Below, piece after piece: positions 42,325-51,100 of a stretch of 64,000 nt of DNA. Each line of letters begins with the position of its first letter. Positions within the stretch are counted from its first letter, which is position 1. The DNA is from Paradesertivirga superstes (GTDB lineage: Bacteria > Bacteroidota > Bacteroidia > Sphingobacteriales > Sphingobacteriaceae): assembly GCF_037622515.1 (NCBI RefSeq), contig NZ_JBBJCN010000003.1, positions 682,001 to 746,000 of the forward strand, written 5' to 3'. The translations under genes were made by a program, and so were the position numbers. The notes beneath the pieces are model-generated. The model did no database searches. It had not been told where the DNA came from and worked only from the letters and a program-made list of their open reading frames with translations.

Positions 42325-44118
42325 ATGGCTACGTTTAATGACTTTAACAATCCTCAGGTTGCTGCACTCCCAAGTCATTTAAAGCAATTTATAGTAGATC
42401 AGCAATACGAGCATTATACACCTATAGATCAGGCTGTGTGGCGATACGTCATGCGACAAAATTATAGTTATCTTAAAGATGTAGCCTACTATCCCTATAT
42501 ACCAGGACTCCAAAAAGCAGGGCTTTCTATCGAATACATTCCGCATTTGCAAGAAATGAATGATGCGCTTTCGAAAATAGGCTGGGGAGCAGTTACAGTT
42601 GATGGGTTTATTCCTCCATCCGCATTTATGGAATATCAGGCATACCGCGTTTTGGTTATCGCAGCCGATATACGTCAGCTAAAGCATATTGAATATACCC
42701 CGGCGCCTGATATTATCCATGAATCTGCTGGTCATGCTCCGATAATCGCAGACAAAAAATATCATGAATATTTAAGTTATTTCGGTTCGATTGGGGCAAA
42801 AGCTATGTTTTCTGCTCAGGATTTCGAATTGTATGAAGCTATACGGGCATTATCAATTTTAAAGGAAATGCCTGATGTTGATATCACTGAAATTAGGCAA
42901 GCGGAAGAATTGGTGGCTCATTGCCAGGAAAATATAGGGGAACCATCTGAAATGGCTTTGCTTAGCCGCCTTCATTGGTGGACCGTGGAATATGGTCTTA
43001 TCGGAACATTGGAGGATCCTAAAATTTATGGGGCCGGATTATTATCCTCGATCGGAGAAAGTGCATCCTGCATGAACCCCGAAGTAAAAAAAATCTGGTA
43101 TACTCTCGATGCTGTGAATTATCCTTATGATATAACGCAACCACAACCACAGCTATTTGTAACTTCAGAATTTCAGAATCTCATTAATGTCCTTGAAGCG
43201 TATGCTGATACCATGTCATTTAGAATAGGCGGGACACATGGCATAAAAAAAGCCATCGAGTCAGGAAATACATGCACTGCAGTTTATAGCTCGGGTATTC
43301 AGGTATCAGGTAGATTTTCAAATGTTTTAAGCTATGGTGACAATAACCCTTTTTTTATTAAAACAACCGGCCCAACAGCTTTAGCTTTAAATAACAAACA
43401 GCTGGCAGAGCATGGAAAGGATTATTATCGTCAGGGATTCAGTTCACCGATTGGAAAGTTAAAAAACTATTCCAAGCCAATCGAGGATTTTGATCAAGCC
43501 GATCTAATAAAAGCAGGAATTGAAATAGGTGCTCGTACCGTGCTTAAATTTGAAAGTGGCCTGACTGTTTCGGGGATAATTAATAAGATCGAATCAGCTG
43601 ATAGTAAAATCCTGTTGATACAATTTAGTGACTGCATGGTAACAGGCCCGTCAAGTGAAACCCTTTTCGCCCCTAAATCGGGATTATTTAACATGGCTGC
43701 TGGCGCTAAAATTACTTCAGTTTATTGCGGAGCTGCTGATAAGGATGCGTTTGAAGAAATCGTTTACAAATCAAACCGGGTAACATACCATCCTCATTAT
43801 GATGATAAAACAATCCGATTACATCAAATTTATCAGCAGGTCAGAGATATCAGGCAGTGCAGGAAAGACTTTAATTTACTAGTAGGTTTATTTGATAAAA
43901 TATCAACTCAGCATAAAGATGACTGGTTATGCGCATTAGAAATACTGGAAATTTTAGAACATGAAAATTCTGAACACGAGGCTGCTATGAAAATCAGAAA
44001 ATTTTTGAAACAAAAGACAGTCGAAAAGCCTGAATTAAAAAAATTAATTTCGGATGGGTTTTATCTTATTGAACATCCAATTCAGCAAAATCTCGTTAAC
44101 CAGGGATTGAGATCCTGA
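42325..44118 (+). CDS. Aromatic amino acid hydroxylase with long C-terminal extension
   Basis: This is a pterin-dependent monooxygenase, most likely phenylalanine 4-hydroxylase. The iron ligands are H132 and H137 in PDIIHESAGHAPIIAD and E222 in HWWTVEYGLIG. The catalytic domain covers about residues 10-310. Between H137 and E222 there are 85 residues, against about 40 in the usual enzymes, so there is an insertion of roughly 45 residues. The C-terminal 280 residues (about 315-597) are unlike the short bacterial PhhA enzymes. They contain the stretches VSGRFSNVLSYGDNNPFFIKTTGPTAL and GLTVSGIINKIESADSKILLIQFSDCMV, which look like beta-rich repeats. Nearby hpd, hmgA and FAH genes support a catabolic role. 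Confidence 0.88.
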   Translation: MATFNDFNNPQVAALPSHLKQFIVDQQYEHYTPIDQAVWRYVMRQNYSYLKDVAYYPYIPGLQKAGLSIEYIPHLQEMNDALSKIGWGAVTVDGFIPPSAFMEYQAYRVLVIAADIRQLKHIEYTPAPDIIHESAGHAPIIADKKYHEYLSYFGSIGAKAMFSAQDFELYEAIRALSILKEMPDVDITEIRQAEELVAHCQENIGEPSEMALLSRLHWWTVEYGLIGTLEDPKIYGAGLLSSIGESASCMNPEVKKIWYTLDAVNYPYDITQPQPQLFVTSEFQNLINVLEAYADTMSFRIGGTHGIKKAIESGNTCTAVYSSGIQVSGRFSNVLSYGDNNPFFIKTTGPTALALNNKQLAEHGKDYYRQGFSSPIGKLKNYSKPIEDFDQADLIKAGIEIGARTVLKFESGLTVSGIINKIESADSKILLIQFSDCMVTGPSSETLFAPKSGLFNMAAGAKITSVYCGAADKDAFEEIVYKSNRVTYHPHYDDKTIRLHQIYQQVRDIRQCRKDFNLLVGLFDKISTQHKDDWLCALEILEILEHENSEHEAAMKIRKFLKQKTVEKPELKKLISDGFYLIEHPIQQNLVNQGLRS

Positions 44119-44130
44119 ACTTTGCACCAC

Positions 44131-45249
44131 TTAAAGATTTCCTCTCATCTCCTGCTCACGTTCTATAGCTTCAAATAAGGCTTTAAAATTCCCAGCTCCA
44201 AAAGAACGGGCGCCTTTGCGTTGTATAATTTCAAAAAACACTGTTGGACGATCTTCCAAAGGTTTTGTAAATATTTGTAATAAATATCCTTCATCATCCC
44301 TGTCTACCAATATTCCCAGGGATTTTAAAGGTCCCAAATCTTCATCAATATGACCTACCCTCTCAAGCAGATCATTGTAATACGTATTTGGGATGGGTAA
44401 AAACTCAACGCCCCGCTTCTTCAACTCAGTAACCGTTGCTACGATATCATCTGTCGCCAAAGCCATATGCTGAACACCCTCACCTTCATAAAACTCTAAG
44501 TATTCCTCTATCTGGGATTTTTTTTTGCCTTCAGCAGGCTCGTTGATCGGAAACTTCACAAAGCCATTACCGTTACTCATCACCTTACTCATTAGAGCAG
44601 AATATTCGGTAGAAATCATTTTATCATCAAAAGTCAGAATATTTTTAAAGCCCAATACATTTTCATAAAAGTTGACCCAATTATTCATCCGGTTCCAGCC
44701 CACATTCCCCACACAATGATCGATAAACAAAAGGCCGGTAGGCGTTGGATTATAGCTGGAATTCCATACTTTATAACCAGGCAAAAAGGGACCACTATAG
44801 TTTTTCCGTTCAACAAACACATGGACCGTTTCCCCATACAATTTTATACCACTCGTTCTAACTTCTCCCCATTCATCACTTAACGTTTGAGGTGCCTGGT
44901 ATGAAATTGCACCCCGTTTTACCGTTTGATCAAAAGCATCAAAAGCATCTTCTACCGATAAGGCTAAAACTTTCACCCCGTCACCATGCTTTTTAATATG
45001 ATCGGATACGTAACTGTCGGAGTGAAGAGGAGATGTTAATACAAGCCTTATTTTGCCCTGTTGCAAAACATAGGAAGCTCTGTCTCGCACGCCAGTTTCT
45101 GGCCCGGCATAGGCAAGACTTTGAAACCCGAAGGCTGTTTTATAAAAATAGGCTGCTTGTTTGGCGTTTCCTACATAGAACTCAGCATAGTCAGTGCCCT
45201 TTAAAGGCAGAAAATCCTGAGCATTGTTTTGATCTGTTTTCTTTTCCAT
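44131..45249 (-). CDS. hpd: 4-hydroxyphenylpyruvate dioxygenase
   Basis: Hpd turns 4-hydroxyphenylpyruvate into homogentisate with Fe(II) and oxygen, with decarboxylation and side-chain migration. Two vicinal-oxygen-chelate halves are visible, the N-terminal one from GTDYAEFYVGNAKQAAYFYKTAFGF and the catalytic one from IDHCVGNVGWNRMNNWVNFYENVLGF. GEGVQHMALATDDI supplies the second iron His and LLQIFTKPLEDRPTVFFEIIQRKGARSFGAGNFKALFEAIE the final Glu and C-terminal helix. I start at the ATG at 45249 (372 residues); an in-frame ATG at 45288 would overlap hmgA. It lies four bases after hmgA in an operon. Confidence 0.95.
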   Translation of the reverse strand: MEKKTDQNNAQDFLPLKGTDYAEFYVGNAKQAAYFYKTAFGFQSLAYAGPETGVRDRASYVLQQGKIRLVLTSPLHSDSYVSDHIKKHGDGVKVLALSVEDAFDAFDQTVKRGAISYQAPQTLSDEWGEVRTSGIKLYGETVHVFVERKNYSGPFLPGYKVWNSSYNPTPTGLLFIDHCVGNVGWNRMNNWVNFYENVLGFKNILTFDDKMISTEYSALMSKVMSNGNGFVKFPINEPAEGKKKSQIEEYLEFYEGEGVQHMALATDDIVATVTELKKRGVEFLPIPNTYYNDLLERVGHIDEDLGPLKSLGILVDRDDEGYLLQIFTKPLEDRPTVFFEIIQRKGARSFGAGNFKALFEAIEREQEMRGNL

Positions 45250-45253
45250 CGAT

Positions 45254-46414
45254 TTACCCTTCCCCCCAACTCTTATAATAATTCGCATCCTCGATTTTCA
45301 AAGCCTCATCAGTAAGCATTAGCGGCCTGAAAGGATCTATCATTACTGCAAGTTCGTCTGTAGATTCTTTACCGATAGACTGTTCAACAGTCCCGGGATG
45401 CGGGCCATGAGGAATACCGCCGGGATGAAGAGTGATCTGCCCTTTGACTACAGACTTACGGCTCATAAAGTCGCCGTCAACATAATACAAAAGCTCGTCA
45501 CTATCCACATTACTATGATTATAAGGAACAGGGATTGACAGCGGGTGGTAATCGAACTTCCTTGGCACAAATGAACAAATAACAAAATTATTCCCCTCAA
45601 AAGTTTGATGAACAGGAGGAGGCTGATGGATGCGTCCGGTTATTGGTTCAAAATCATGTATTGAAAGTGACCATGGATAATGAAATCCATCCCATCCAAC
45701 AAAATCAAAAGGGTGGGTTCCATAAGTGTAAGGGTAGATCATTCCCTGCTTTTTAATCAATATTCTAAAATTCCCTTTTTCATCATGGGTTTCCAAATCT
45801 GCCGGCCGCCTGATATCCCTTTCGCAATAAGGCGATTGTTCCATCATCTGACCAAATTTATTAAGGTAACGCTGCGGTGATCTGACGGGGCTAAAACTTT
45901 CAACGATAAATAATCTGTTTTCCGGCGAATCGAATTCTATCTGGTAAATGGTTCCGCGAGGAATAATAAGATAATCGCCGTAACCAAACCTGATTTTTCC
46001 AAAGCCCGTTTGCAGGGTCCCCGATCCGATATGTATAAATAAGATTTCGTCCGCCTGACTATTTTTATAAAAATAATCAGTCATAGACCGGCGAGGCGCA
46101 GCTAAGGAAATATGTAAGTCATTATTAACCAAGACGGCCTTCCGGCTTTTCAGGAAATCATCTTCAGCCTCTACCTTAAATCCCAGTAAACTGGTATGTT
46201 TTAAATGCTTTTCGCGGGCAATTTTCGGTTCCACAGAATAAGCCTCTCCCAATGACTTTACAAGAGTTGGAGGATAAACGTGATACACCAGCGAATACAA
46301 GCTGGAAAACCCTTCGGTGGAAACCAGCTCTTCAGCATATAATGAACCATCAGGTTTACGGAATATTGTATGCCGTTTTGATGGAATTTTTCCCAAAGAA
46401 TGATAGACTGGCAT
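45254..46414 (-). CDS. hmgA: Homogentisate 1,2-dioxygenase
   Basis: HmgA opens the homogentisate ring to give maleylacetoacetate. The 386-residue cupin protein shows GDYLIIPRGTIYQIEFD, YGTHPFDFVGWDGFHYPWSLSIHDFEPITGRIHQPPPVHQTFEGNNFVICSF with iron-site His residues, and GGIPHGPHPGTVEQSIGKESTDELAVMIDPFRPL near the end. It is shorter than the roughly 430-residue proteobacterial enzymes but is of usual length for Bacteroidota. It heads a two-gene operon with hpd and is divergent from the FAH gene across a 276-base gap. Confidence 0.94.
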   Translation of the reverse strand: MPVYHSLGKIPSKRHTIFRKPDGSLYAEELVSTEGFSSLYSLVYHVYPPTLVKSLGEAYSVEPKIAREKHLKHTSLLGFKVEAEDDFLKSRKAVLVNNDLHISLAAPRRSMTDYFYKNSQADEILFIHIGSGTLQTGFGKIRFGYGDYLIIPRGTIYQIEFDSPENRLFIVESFSPVRSPQRYLNKFGQMMEQSPYCERDIRRPADLETHDEKGNFRILIKKQGMIYPYTYGTHPFDFVGWDGFHYPWSLSIHDFEPITGRIHQPPPVHQTFEGNNFVICSFVPRKFDYHPLSIPVPYNHSNVDSDELLYYVDGDFMSRKSVVKGQITLHPGGIPHGPHPGTVEQSIGKESTDELAVMIDPFRPLMLTDEALKIEDANYYKSWGEG

Positions 46415-46638
46415 AATGATTAATTAGGTATGATTTAATAACAGTAAGAAGTAGAAAAAGTGTTTATGCATAACCTTTCCCGGATTTAGATTTTATGTGC
46501 ATCAGAATGGACCATAACCAGACCCAATAACATACATTATCTTCTTGAACAGATTATCTTATCTCAGGGTAGATGACAAGACCCGTTCATAGTTACAATC
46601 AGAACTAATTTAAGATTAATAGGTTATATAGACAATGC

Positions 46639-46666
46639 GTACAACGTAAATCACAAAATTGTGTAC
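46639..46666. promoter_or_regulatory. Nested palindrome in the hmgA-FAH divergent gap
   Basis: GTACA (46639-46643) and TGTAC (46662-46666) frame CACAA-AA-TTGTG (46652-46663), an almost complete 12-base palindrome. The centre lies about 33 bases before the FAH start at 46691. A dimeric regulator could bind here, but no regulator gene is adjacent and no consensus is known to me. Confidence 0.3.
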
Positions 46667-46690
46667 ATAATTGAACTGGCCTGATAGCTT

Positions 46691-47713
46691 ATGAAACTAG
46701 TCTCCTATAAAACCGAAAACAAGGAACAACTCGGGGTTTTTGTAAACGGGCATATCTACAATTTAAATTCATGCGATAAATTAATCCCCGAAAACATGAA
46801 GAAATTTTTATGGGAAGGTGAAGAGATTATGCTTCGTGCAAAACAAGTGGACAGAGATATTCGTTCGGGAAGCTTCCAGGCGAAAGAAGAGGTTTTTTAT
46901 GAACTATTAGCGCCCGTACCACACCCAACTTCGTGCCGAGATGCATATGCTTTCAGGCAGCATGTTGCTGCAGCCCGGCGTAACAGAAGGGTAGAAATGA
47001 TTCCTGAATTTGATCAGTATCCAATTTTTTATTTCACTAATCATAATTCAATTAAAGGACCCGGAGAAATTGAATGTATGCCGGATCATTTTAAAAAACT
47101 GGATTTTGAGTTAGAAGTGGCAATTGTCCTCAATAAAAAAGGTCGCAATATTAAAGCTTCGGAAGCGGATGAATATATAGCTGGATATATGATAATGAAT
47201 GATCTGAGCGCACGAACCCTGCAAATGGAAGAAATGCTTTTAAACCTTGGACCTGCTAAAGGGAAAGACTTTGCAACAGTTATCGGACCCTGGCTTGTCA
47301 CACCCGATGAACTCGAACCTTTTAAAGTCTCAGCGAAAAAGGATCACACAGGAAATGCGTTCGACCTGAAAATGAAATGCCTGGTTAACGGAATAGAAGT
47401 ATCAAGCGGAACTATGGCAGATATGGACTGGACATTCGCAGAGATTATAGAACGTTGCTCATATGGCTGCGACGTCTATCCCGGAGATTTAATAGGCTCT
47501 GGAACCGTTGGCACTGGATGCTTCCTTGAACTCAATGGCACAGGATTATTAAACGACCCAGACTATAATTCCCAATGGCTGCAAAAAGGAGACGTAGTAG
47601 AAATGGAAATCACAGGCCTTGGCCGCTTAAGCACCATTATATCTGAAGAAGACAGCGATTGGTCAATTCTGGAAAACAAGAAATTAAATTCCAGTTTAAA
47701 TGTTCACCCTTAA
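46691..47713 (+). CDS. Fumarylacetoacetate hydrolase family protein
   Basis: The family breaks carbon-carbon bonds in diketo acids; here the likely substrate is fumarylacetoacetate, giving fumarate and acetoacetate. Key segments are DAYAFRQHVAAARRNR, FYFTNHNSIKGPGEIECMPDHFKKLDFELEVAIVLNKKGRNI (metal-binding Glu residues), GYMIMNDLSARTLQMEEM and GPAKGKDFATVIGPWLVTPDEL. At 340 residues it is one of the longer family members. The next gene overlaps its end by 14 bases. It stands divergent from hmgA-hpd, so the cluster is probably co-regulated. Confidence 0.9.
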   Translation: MKLVSYKTENKEQLGVFVNGHIYNLNSCDKLIPENMKKFLWEGEEIMLRAKQVDRDIRSGSFQAKEEVFYELLAPVPHPTSCRDAYAFRQHVAAARRNRRVEMIPEFDQYPIFYFTNHNSIKGPGEIECMPDHFKKLDFELEVAIVLNKKGRNIKASEADEYIAGYMIMNDLSARTLQMEEMLLNLGPAKGKDFATVIGPWLVTPDELEPFKVSAKKDHTGNAFDLKMKCLVNGIEVSSGTMADMDWTFAEIIERCSYGCDVYPGDLIGSGTVGTGCFLELNGTGLLNDPDYNSQWLQKGDVVEMEITGLGRLSTIISEEDSDWSILENKKLNSSLNVHP

Positions 47714-48605
47714 ACTTTCAGACCTTAGTCCAGCCGAGTTGCAGGAATATTTGCAATACGCTATTGCCCCAAGGCCAATATGTTTGGCATCTACAATCGA
47801 TAAAGATGGCAATGTAAATCTTAGTCCCTTCAGTTTTTTTAATCTGTTTAGCATTAGCCCTCCAATATGCGTGTTTTCCCCATCAAGAAGGGTAAGGGAT
47901 AATACAACCAAACATACCCTGGAAAATATTAAAGAGGTCCCGGAATGTGTGATCAACCTGGTGAATTTTGATATTGTGCAACAGACTTCTTTATCCAGTA
48001 CTGAATATCCAAGAGGGATGAACGAATTTGTTAAATCAGGCTTAACACCAATCATATCTGAATTGGTAAAACCTCCGAGAGTTGCTGAATCACCGGTTCA
48101 ACTGGAATGTTTTGTAAACCAAATTATAAGTCTGGGCAATACGGCGGGCTCTGGAAATCTGATTCTTGCCGAAATTAAAATAATGCATATCAATCCGTCA
48201 ATTCTTGATGCGGAAAAAAAAATTGATCAGGAGAAAATTGATTTGGTTGCCCGCCTCGGTGGCGATTGGTATTGCCGGGTAACAAAAGAAAATTTGTTTA
48301 AAATATCCAAGCCAAATAAAAAGATCGGAATAGGAGTGGATTCCCTACCTCGATCAATTCGCGAGTCCTCAATTTTTACAGGTAATGACCTTGGCCAGTT
48401 GGGCAATATAGACGCATTACCAAATGAGACCAGTATTAATCAGTACGCCCAGCAAAATGCAGACTTGCAAAATCTTATAATCGCCACCAGGAGTGACAGC
48501 AAACTCAGAAGAGATTCCCTGCACCTCCTGGCTAAATCACTATTAAAGCTGGGCAAAGTCTCTGAAGCCTGGATGACTCTGCTTGCAGATGACGAAACTA
48601 CTTAA
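47700..48605 (+). CDS. Flavin reductase family protein (FMN-binding split barrel)
   Basis: The 301-residue product belongs to the DIM6/NTAB family, whose members bind FMN and often reduce flavins for monooxygenases. The opening PAELQEYLQYAIAPRPICLASTIDKDGNVNLSPFSFFNLFSISPPICVFSP is the family signature. VRDNTTKHTLENIKEVPECVINLV and VQLECFVNQIISLGNTAGSGNLILAEIKIMHI complete the barrel. A C-terminal helical part (about 220-301) is unassigned. It overlaps the FAH gene by 14 bases. Similar genes sit in aromatic-degradation clusters of other Bacteroidota; its specific partner here is unclear. Confidence 0.82.
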   Translation: MFTLKLSDLSPAELQEYLQYAIAPRPICLASTIDKDGNVNLSPFSFFNLFSISPPICVFSPSRRVRDNTTKHTLENIKEVPECVINLVNFDIVQQTSLSSTEYPRGMNEFVKSGLTPIISELVKPPRVAESPVQLECFVNQIISLGNTAGSGNLILAEIKIMHINPSILDAEKKIDQEKIDLVARLGGDWYCRVTKENLFKISKPNKKIGIGVDSLPRSIRESSIFTGNDLGQLGNIDALPNETSINQYAQQNADLQNLIIATRSDSKLRRDSLHLLAKSLLKLGKVSEAWMTLLADDETT

Positions 48606-48630
48606 AAACAAAAGCTCCCCGAAGGAAGCT
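48605..48630 (-). terminator. Terminator of gltX with UUCG-type tetraloop
   Basis: On the minus strand AGCTTCC (48630 to 48624), loop TTCG, and GGGAGCT (48619 to 48613) form a 7-bp stem with one T-G pair. They are followed by TTTGTTTTT. The T run reaches the stop codon of the convergent flavin reductase gene. Confidence 0.78.
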
Positions 48631-48660
48631 AAATATTTTAAAGCACGAAGAAAAAACAGA

Positions 48661-50181
48661 TTAATTAGACTCTATCTTCTCTATTCCTTTTTTAATCCGC
48701 CCTATGGTTTCCTCTTTCCCAAGTAAAGATGCAATTTCGAATACAGCGGGTCCAAACTTTCCACCAACCAGCATAATTCTGAACGGGAGCATGACATCAC
48801 CCACCTTTAACCCCTTTTCCTCTGCTAGAGCCTTAAACGAAACTTCAAGATTTGTGGGAGAATGATCGTTTATAGCGTTTAAAATTTCATTATAGGCTAC
48901 AAAAAAAGAAGCCTTATCCGTATTCCATTTAGGTAAAACCGAACCCAGGTCATACTCCTTCGGAACGGAGAAAAAATAACCTGCTTGAGTGATAAAATCT
49001 GTCAACAAAATGCAACGGTCTTTTACCAGATCAATAACTACGGATAATTTATTTTCATCTGCAACTGAAATCCCGTCGGATCTAAATACTTCCAGTACTT
49101 TTCCTTTCAAGCTTTGGGAATCCAGCTTTTTTATCCATTCGGCATTGTACCATTTCGCTTTTTCAAAATCGAATTTAGCTCCTGATTTATTTACCCGATC
49201 GATAGAAAACTTTTTTATCAATTCGTCCATTGAAAAAAGCTCCTGGTCAGTCCCGTCATTCCACCCAAGCATCGCCAAAAGATTGATGAATGCTTCCGGT
49301 AAAAATCCAATCTCTCTAAACCCTTCCGTTAATTCATTAGATTTAGCATCTGTCCAGTTCATTGCGTAAACCGGGAAGCCTAAACGCGCGCCATCCCGTT
49401 TACTTAACTTTCCATGGCCGTCTGGCTTTAAGATCAACGGTAAATGAGCCCATTGAGGCATTGAATCTTCCCAGCCCAAGTACTTCCAAAGAAGTAAATG
49501 TACCGGAGCCGAGGGTAACCACTCTTCGCCCCTGAACGCGTGTGTAATCTTCATTAGGTAATCATCAACCACCACAGCGAGATGATACGTCGGCATTCCA
49601 TCAGCTTTGAGCAAAACCTTATCATCAACTAAAGAAGTTTCAAAACTCACCTCTTCGCGAATCATATCATCAAAAGAAATTGTTTCATTCTGCGGTACTT
49701 TTATCCGGATAACGTGAGGTGTTTCTTTCTCCAAAAGCTCCCGGACTTCCGTTTGATTTAGTGAGATTGAATTTCGCATTTCATTGCGATGGGCATGCCC
49801 ATACTGAAAATTGGGTAATTCAGCACGTTTTTTTTCAAGTTCTTCCGGTGTATCAAAAGCGTAATAGGCATAGCCATCAGCTACCAGTTTTTCTGCGTAT
49901 TCCCGATAAAGTGCTTTTCTTTCGCTCTGGCGGTAGGGCCCGTATTCGCCTCCAAAACCAGGACCTTCATCAGGTACAATACCACACCACTTTAAACACT
50001 CAATTATATATTCTTCAGCACCGGAGACATACCGGCTTTGATCTGTATCCTCAATTCTTAAAATAAAATCACCGCCCTGGTTCCTTGCGAACAGGTAATT
50101 GAATAATACTGTTCTAACACCTCCTAAATGTAAGCCGCCAGTTGGACTGGGAGCAAAACGAACACGCACCTTACTTGACAT
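48661..50181 (-). CDS. gltX: Glutamyl-tRNA synthetase GltX
   Basis: GltX charges tRNA-Glu with glutamate. This class I synthetase shows the HIGH-type motif RFAPSPTGGLHLGGVRTVL at the N-terminus, DTDQSRYVSGAEEYI, KADGMPTYHLAVVVDDYLM, HAFRGEEWLPSAPVHLLLW and the KMSKS-type KLSKRDGARLGFPVY. The C-terminal anticodon-binding helices follow (GDVMLPFRIMLVGGKFGPAVFEIASLLGKEE). At 506 residues it is full length for Bacteroidota. It has its own -7 promoter box and terminator. Confidence 0.97.
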   Translation of the reverse strand: MSSKVRVRFAPSPTGGLHLGGVRTVLFNYLFARNQGGDFILRIEDTDQSRYVSGAEEYIIECLKWCGIVPDEGPGFGGEYGPYRQSERKALYREYAEKLVADGYAYYAFDTPEELEKKRAELPNFQYGHAHRNEMRNSISLNQTEVRELLEKETPHVIRIKVPQNETISFDDMIREEVSFETSLVDDKVLLKADGMPTYHLAVVVDDYLMKITHAFRGEEWLPSAPVHLLLWKYLGWEDSMPQWAHLPLILKPDGHGKLSKRDGARLGFPVYAMNWTDAKSNELTEGFREIGFLPEAFINLLAMLGWNDGTDQELFSMDELIKKFSIDRVNKSGAKFDFEKAKWYNAEWIKKLDSQSLKGKVLEVFRSDGISVADENKLSVVIDLVKDRCILLTDFITQAGYFFSVPKEYDLGSVLPKWNTDKASFFVAYNEILNAINDHSPTNLEVSFKALAEEKGLKVGDVMLPFRIMLVGGKFGPAVFEIASLLGKEETIGRIKKGIEKIESN

Positions 50182-50198
50182 AACTATTTATTTGGGGG

Positions 50199-50206
50199 CA
50201 AAGATA
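50199..50206 (-). promoter_or_regulatory. Promoter -7 box of gltX
   Basis: On the minus strand TATCTTTG (50206 to 50199) matches TAnnTTTG. Transcription would begin near 50192, about 11 bases before the ATG. The -33 element is not clear. Confidence 0.45.
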
Positions 50207-50313
50207 GATTTCCTGATAGATTTAGATCCTTAAAAATTGAACATCAATGTAAAAAAATTACCGGAAGCTGATCCAAATTTCAATTTAATGATAAAAAAAA
50301 TTCCAAATCTGCT

Positions 50314-50321
50314 TATCTTTG
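50314..50321 (+). promoter_or_regulatory. Promoter -7 box of the cys operon
   Basis: TATCTTTG matches TAnnTTTG. The start would be near 50328, leaving a leader of about 40 bases before the cysH ATG at 50369. No good TTTG lies at the expected distance upstream. Confidence 0.45.
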
Positions 50322-50368
50322 CCTACTTTTTCTATAGACTATACAATTTGATTATAGGGAATTAAAAG

Positions 50369-51085
50369 ATGATGGAAACCCTGAAAGATAAAATTTCTGA
50401 CTTATCAGGCAGAATACAAAATTTGCCTCCACAAGAAGCCCTTGCACTACTTGCCCGGGAATTCTCCGGCAAAATTATTTTTTCAACCAGCTTTAGTTGG
50501 GAAGATCAGGCGATTTCACATATCATTTTTTCTAATAACATTCCTGTAAAGGCATTCACTCTTGATACGGGTCGCTTGTTTACCGAAACTTACTATGTGT
50601 GGAGCAGAACGGTAGAGATGTACAATGCTAAAATTGAAGCTTATTATCCGAATCAGCAGCTCTTACAGGAATTCGTAACCGAAAAAGGACCAAATTCTTT
50701 TTACGAATCTGTTGAAAACCGTAAAGGCTGTTGCTATATACGTAAAGTAGAACCTTTACAACGAGCACTAGCCGGCAATGGGCTGTGGGTAACCGGCCTA
50801 AGAGCAGAACATTCGCCTGAAAGACATGATCTGCCGATGCTGGAATATGATGAGACAAACAATATTATAAAATTTCATCCCTTACTGCATTGGACAACCG
50901 ATGAAGTACGGGCGTTTATAAATACAAATGGAATACCTTATAATACTTTACATGACAAAGGGTTTGTAAGTATAGGTTGCCAGCCCTGCACACGGGCAAT
51001 TATGCCTGGCGATGATTTCAGGGCCGGTCGTTGGTGGTGGGAAGATAAAGCAAGTAAAGAATGTGGCTTACATGCACATTCATAA
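50369..51085 (+). CDS. cysH: Adenylylsulfate (APS) reductase, CysH family
   Basis: This enzyme reduces activated sulfate to sulfite with thioredoxin. The nucleotide-binding region is KIIFSTSFSWEDQAI, followed by FTLDTGRLFTETY. Two cysteine pairs are present, CC in RKGCCYIRKVEPL and CxxC in SIGCQPCTR. Four cysteines are the mark of [4Fe-4S] enzymes that take APS directly. PAPS reductases of E. coli type lack these pairs. TGLRAEHSPERHDLPMLE and GRWWWEDK are family-typical. The length (238 residues) is normal. It is followed by cysD after 15 bases. Confidence 0.92.
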   Translation: MMETLKDKISDLSGRIQNLPPQEALALLAREFSGKIIFSTSFSWEDQAISHIIFSNNIPVKAFTLDTGRLFTETYYVWSRTVEMYNAKIEAYYPNQQLLQEFVTEKGPNSFYESVENRKGCCYIRKVEPLQRALAGNGLWVTGLRAEHSPERHDLPMLEYDETNNIIKFHPLLHWTTDEVRAFINTNGIPYNTLHDKGFVSIGCQPCTRAIMPGDDFRAGRWWWEDKASKECGLHAHS

Positions 51086-51100
51086 ATAGAAATTAATTTT

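Noticed and set aside
47696..48055. Minus-strand 119-residue frame in the flavin reductase gene
   Set aside because: It is antisense to the family signature of a well-supported gene and has no features of its own.
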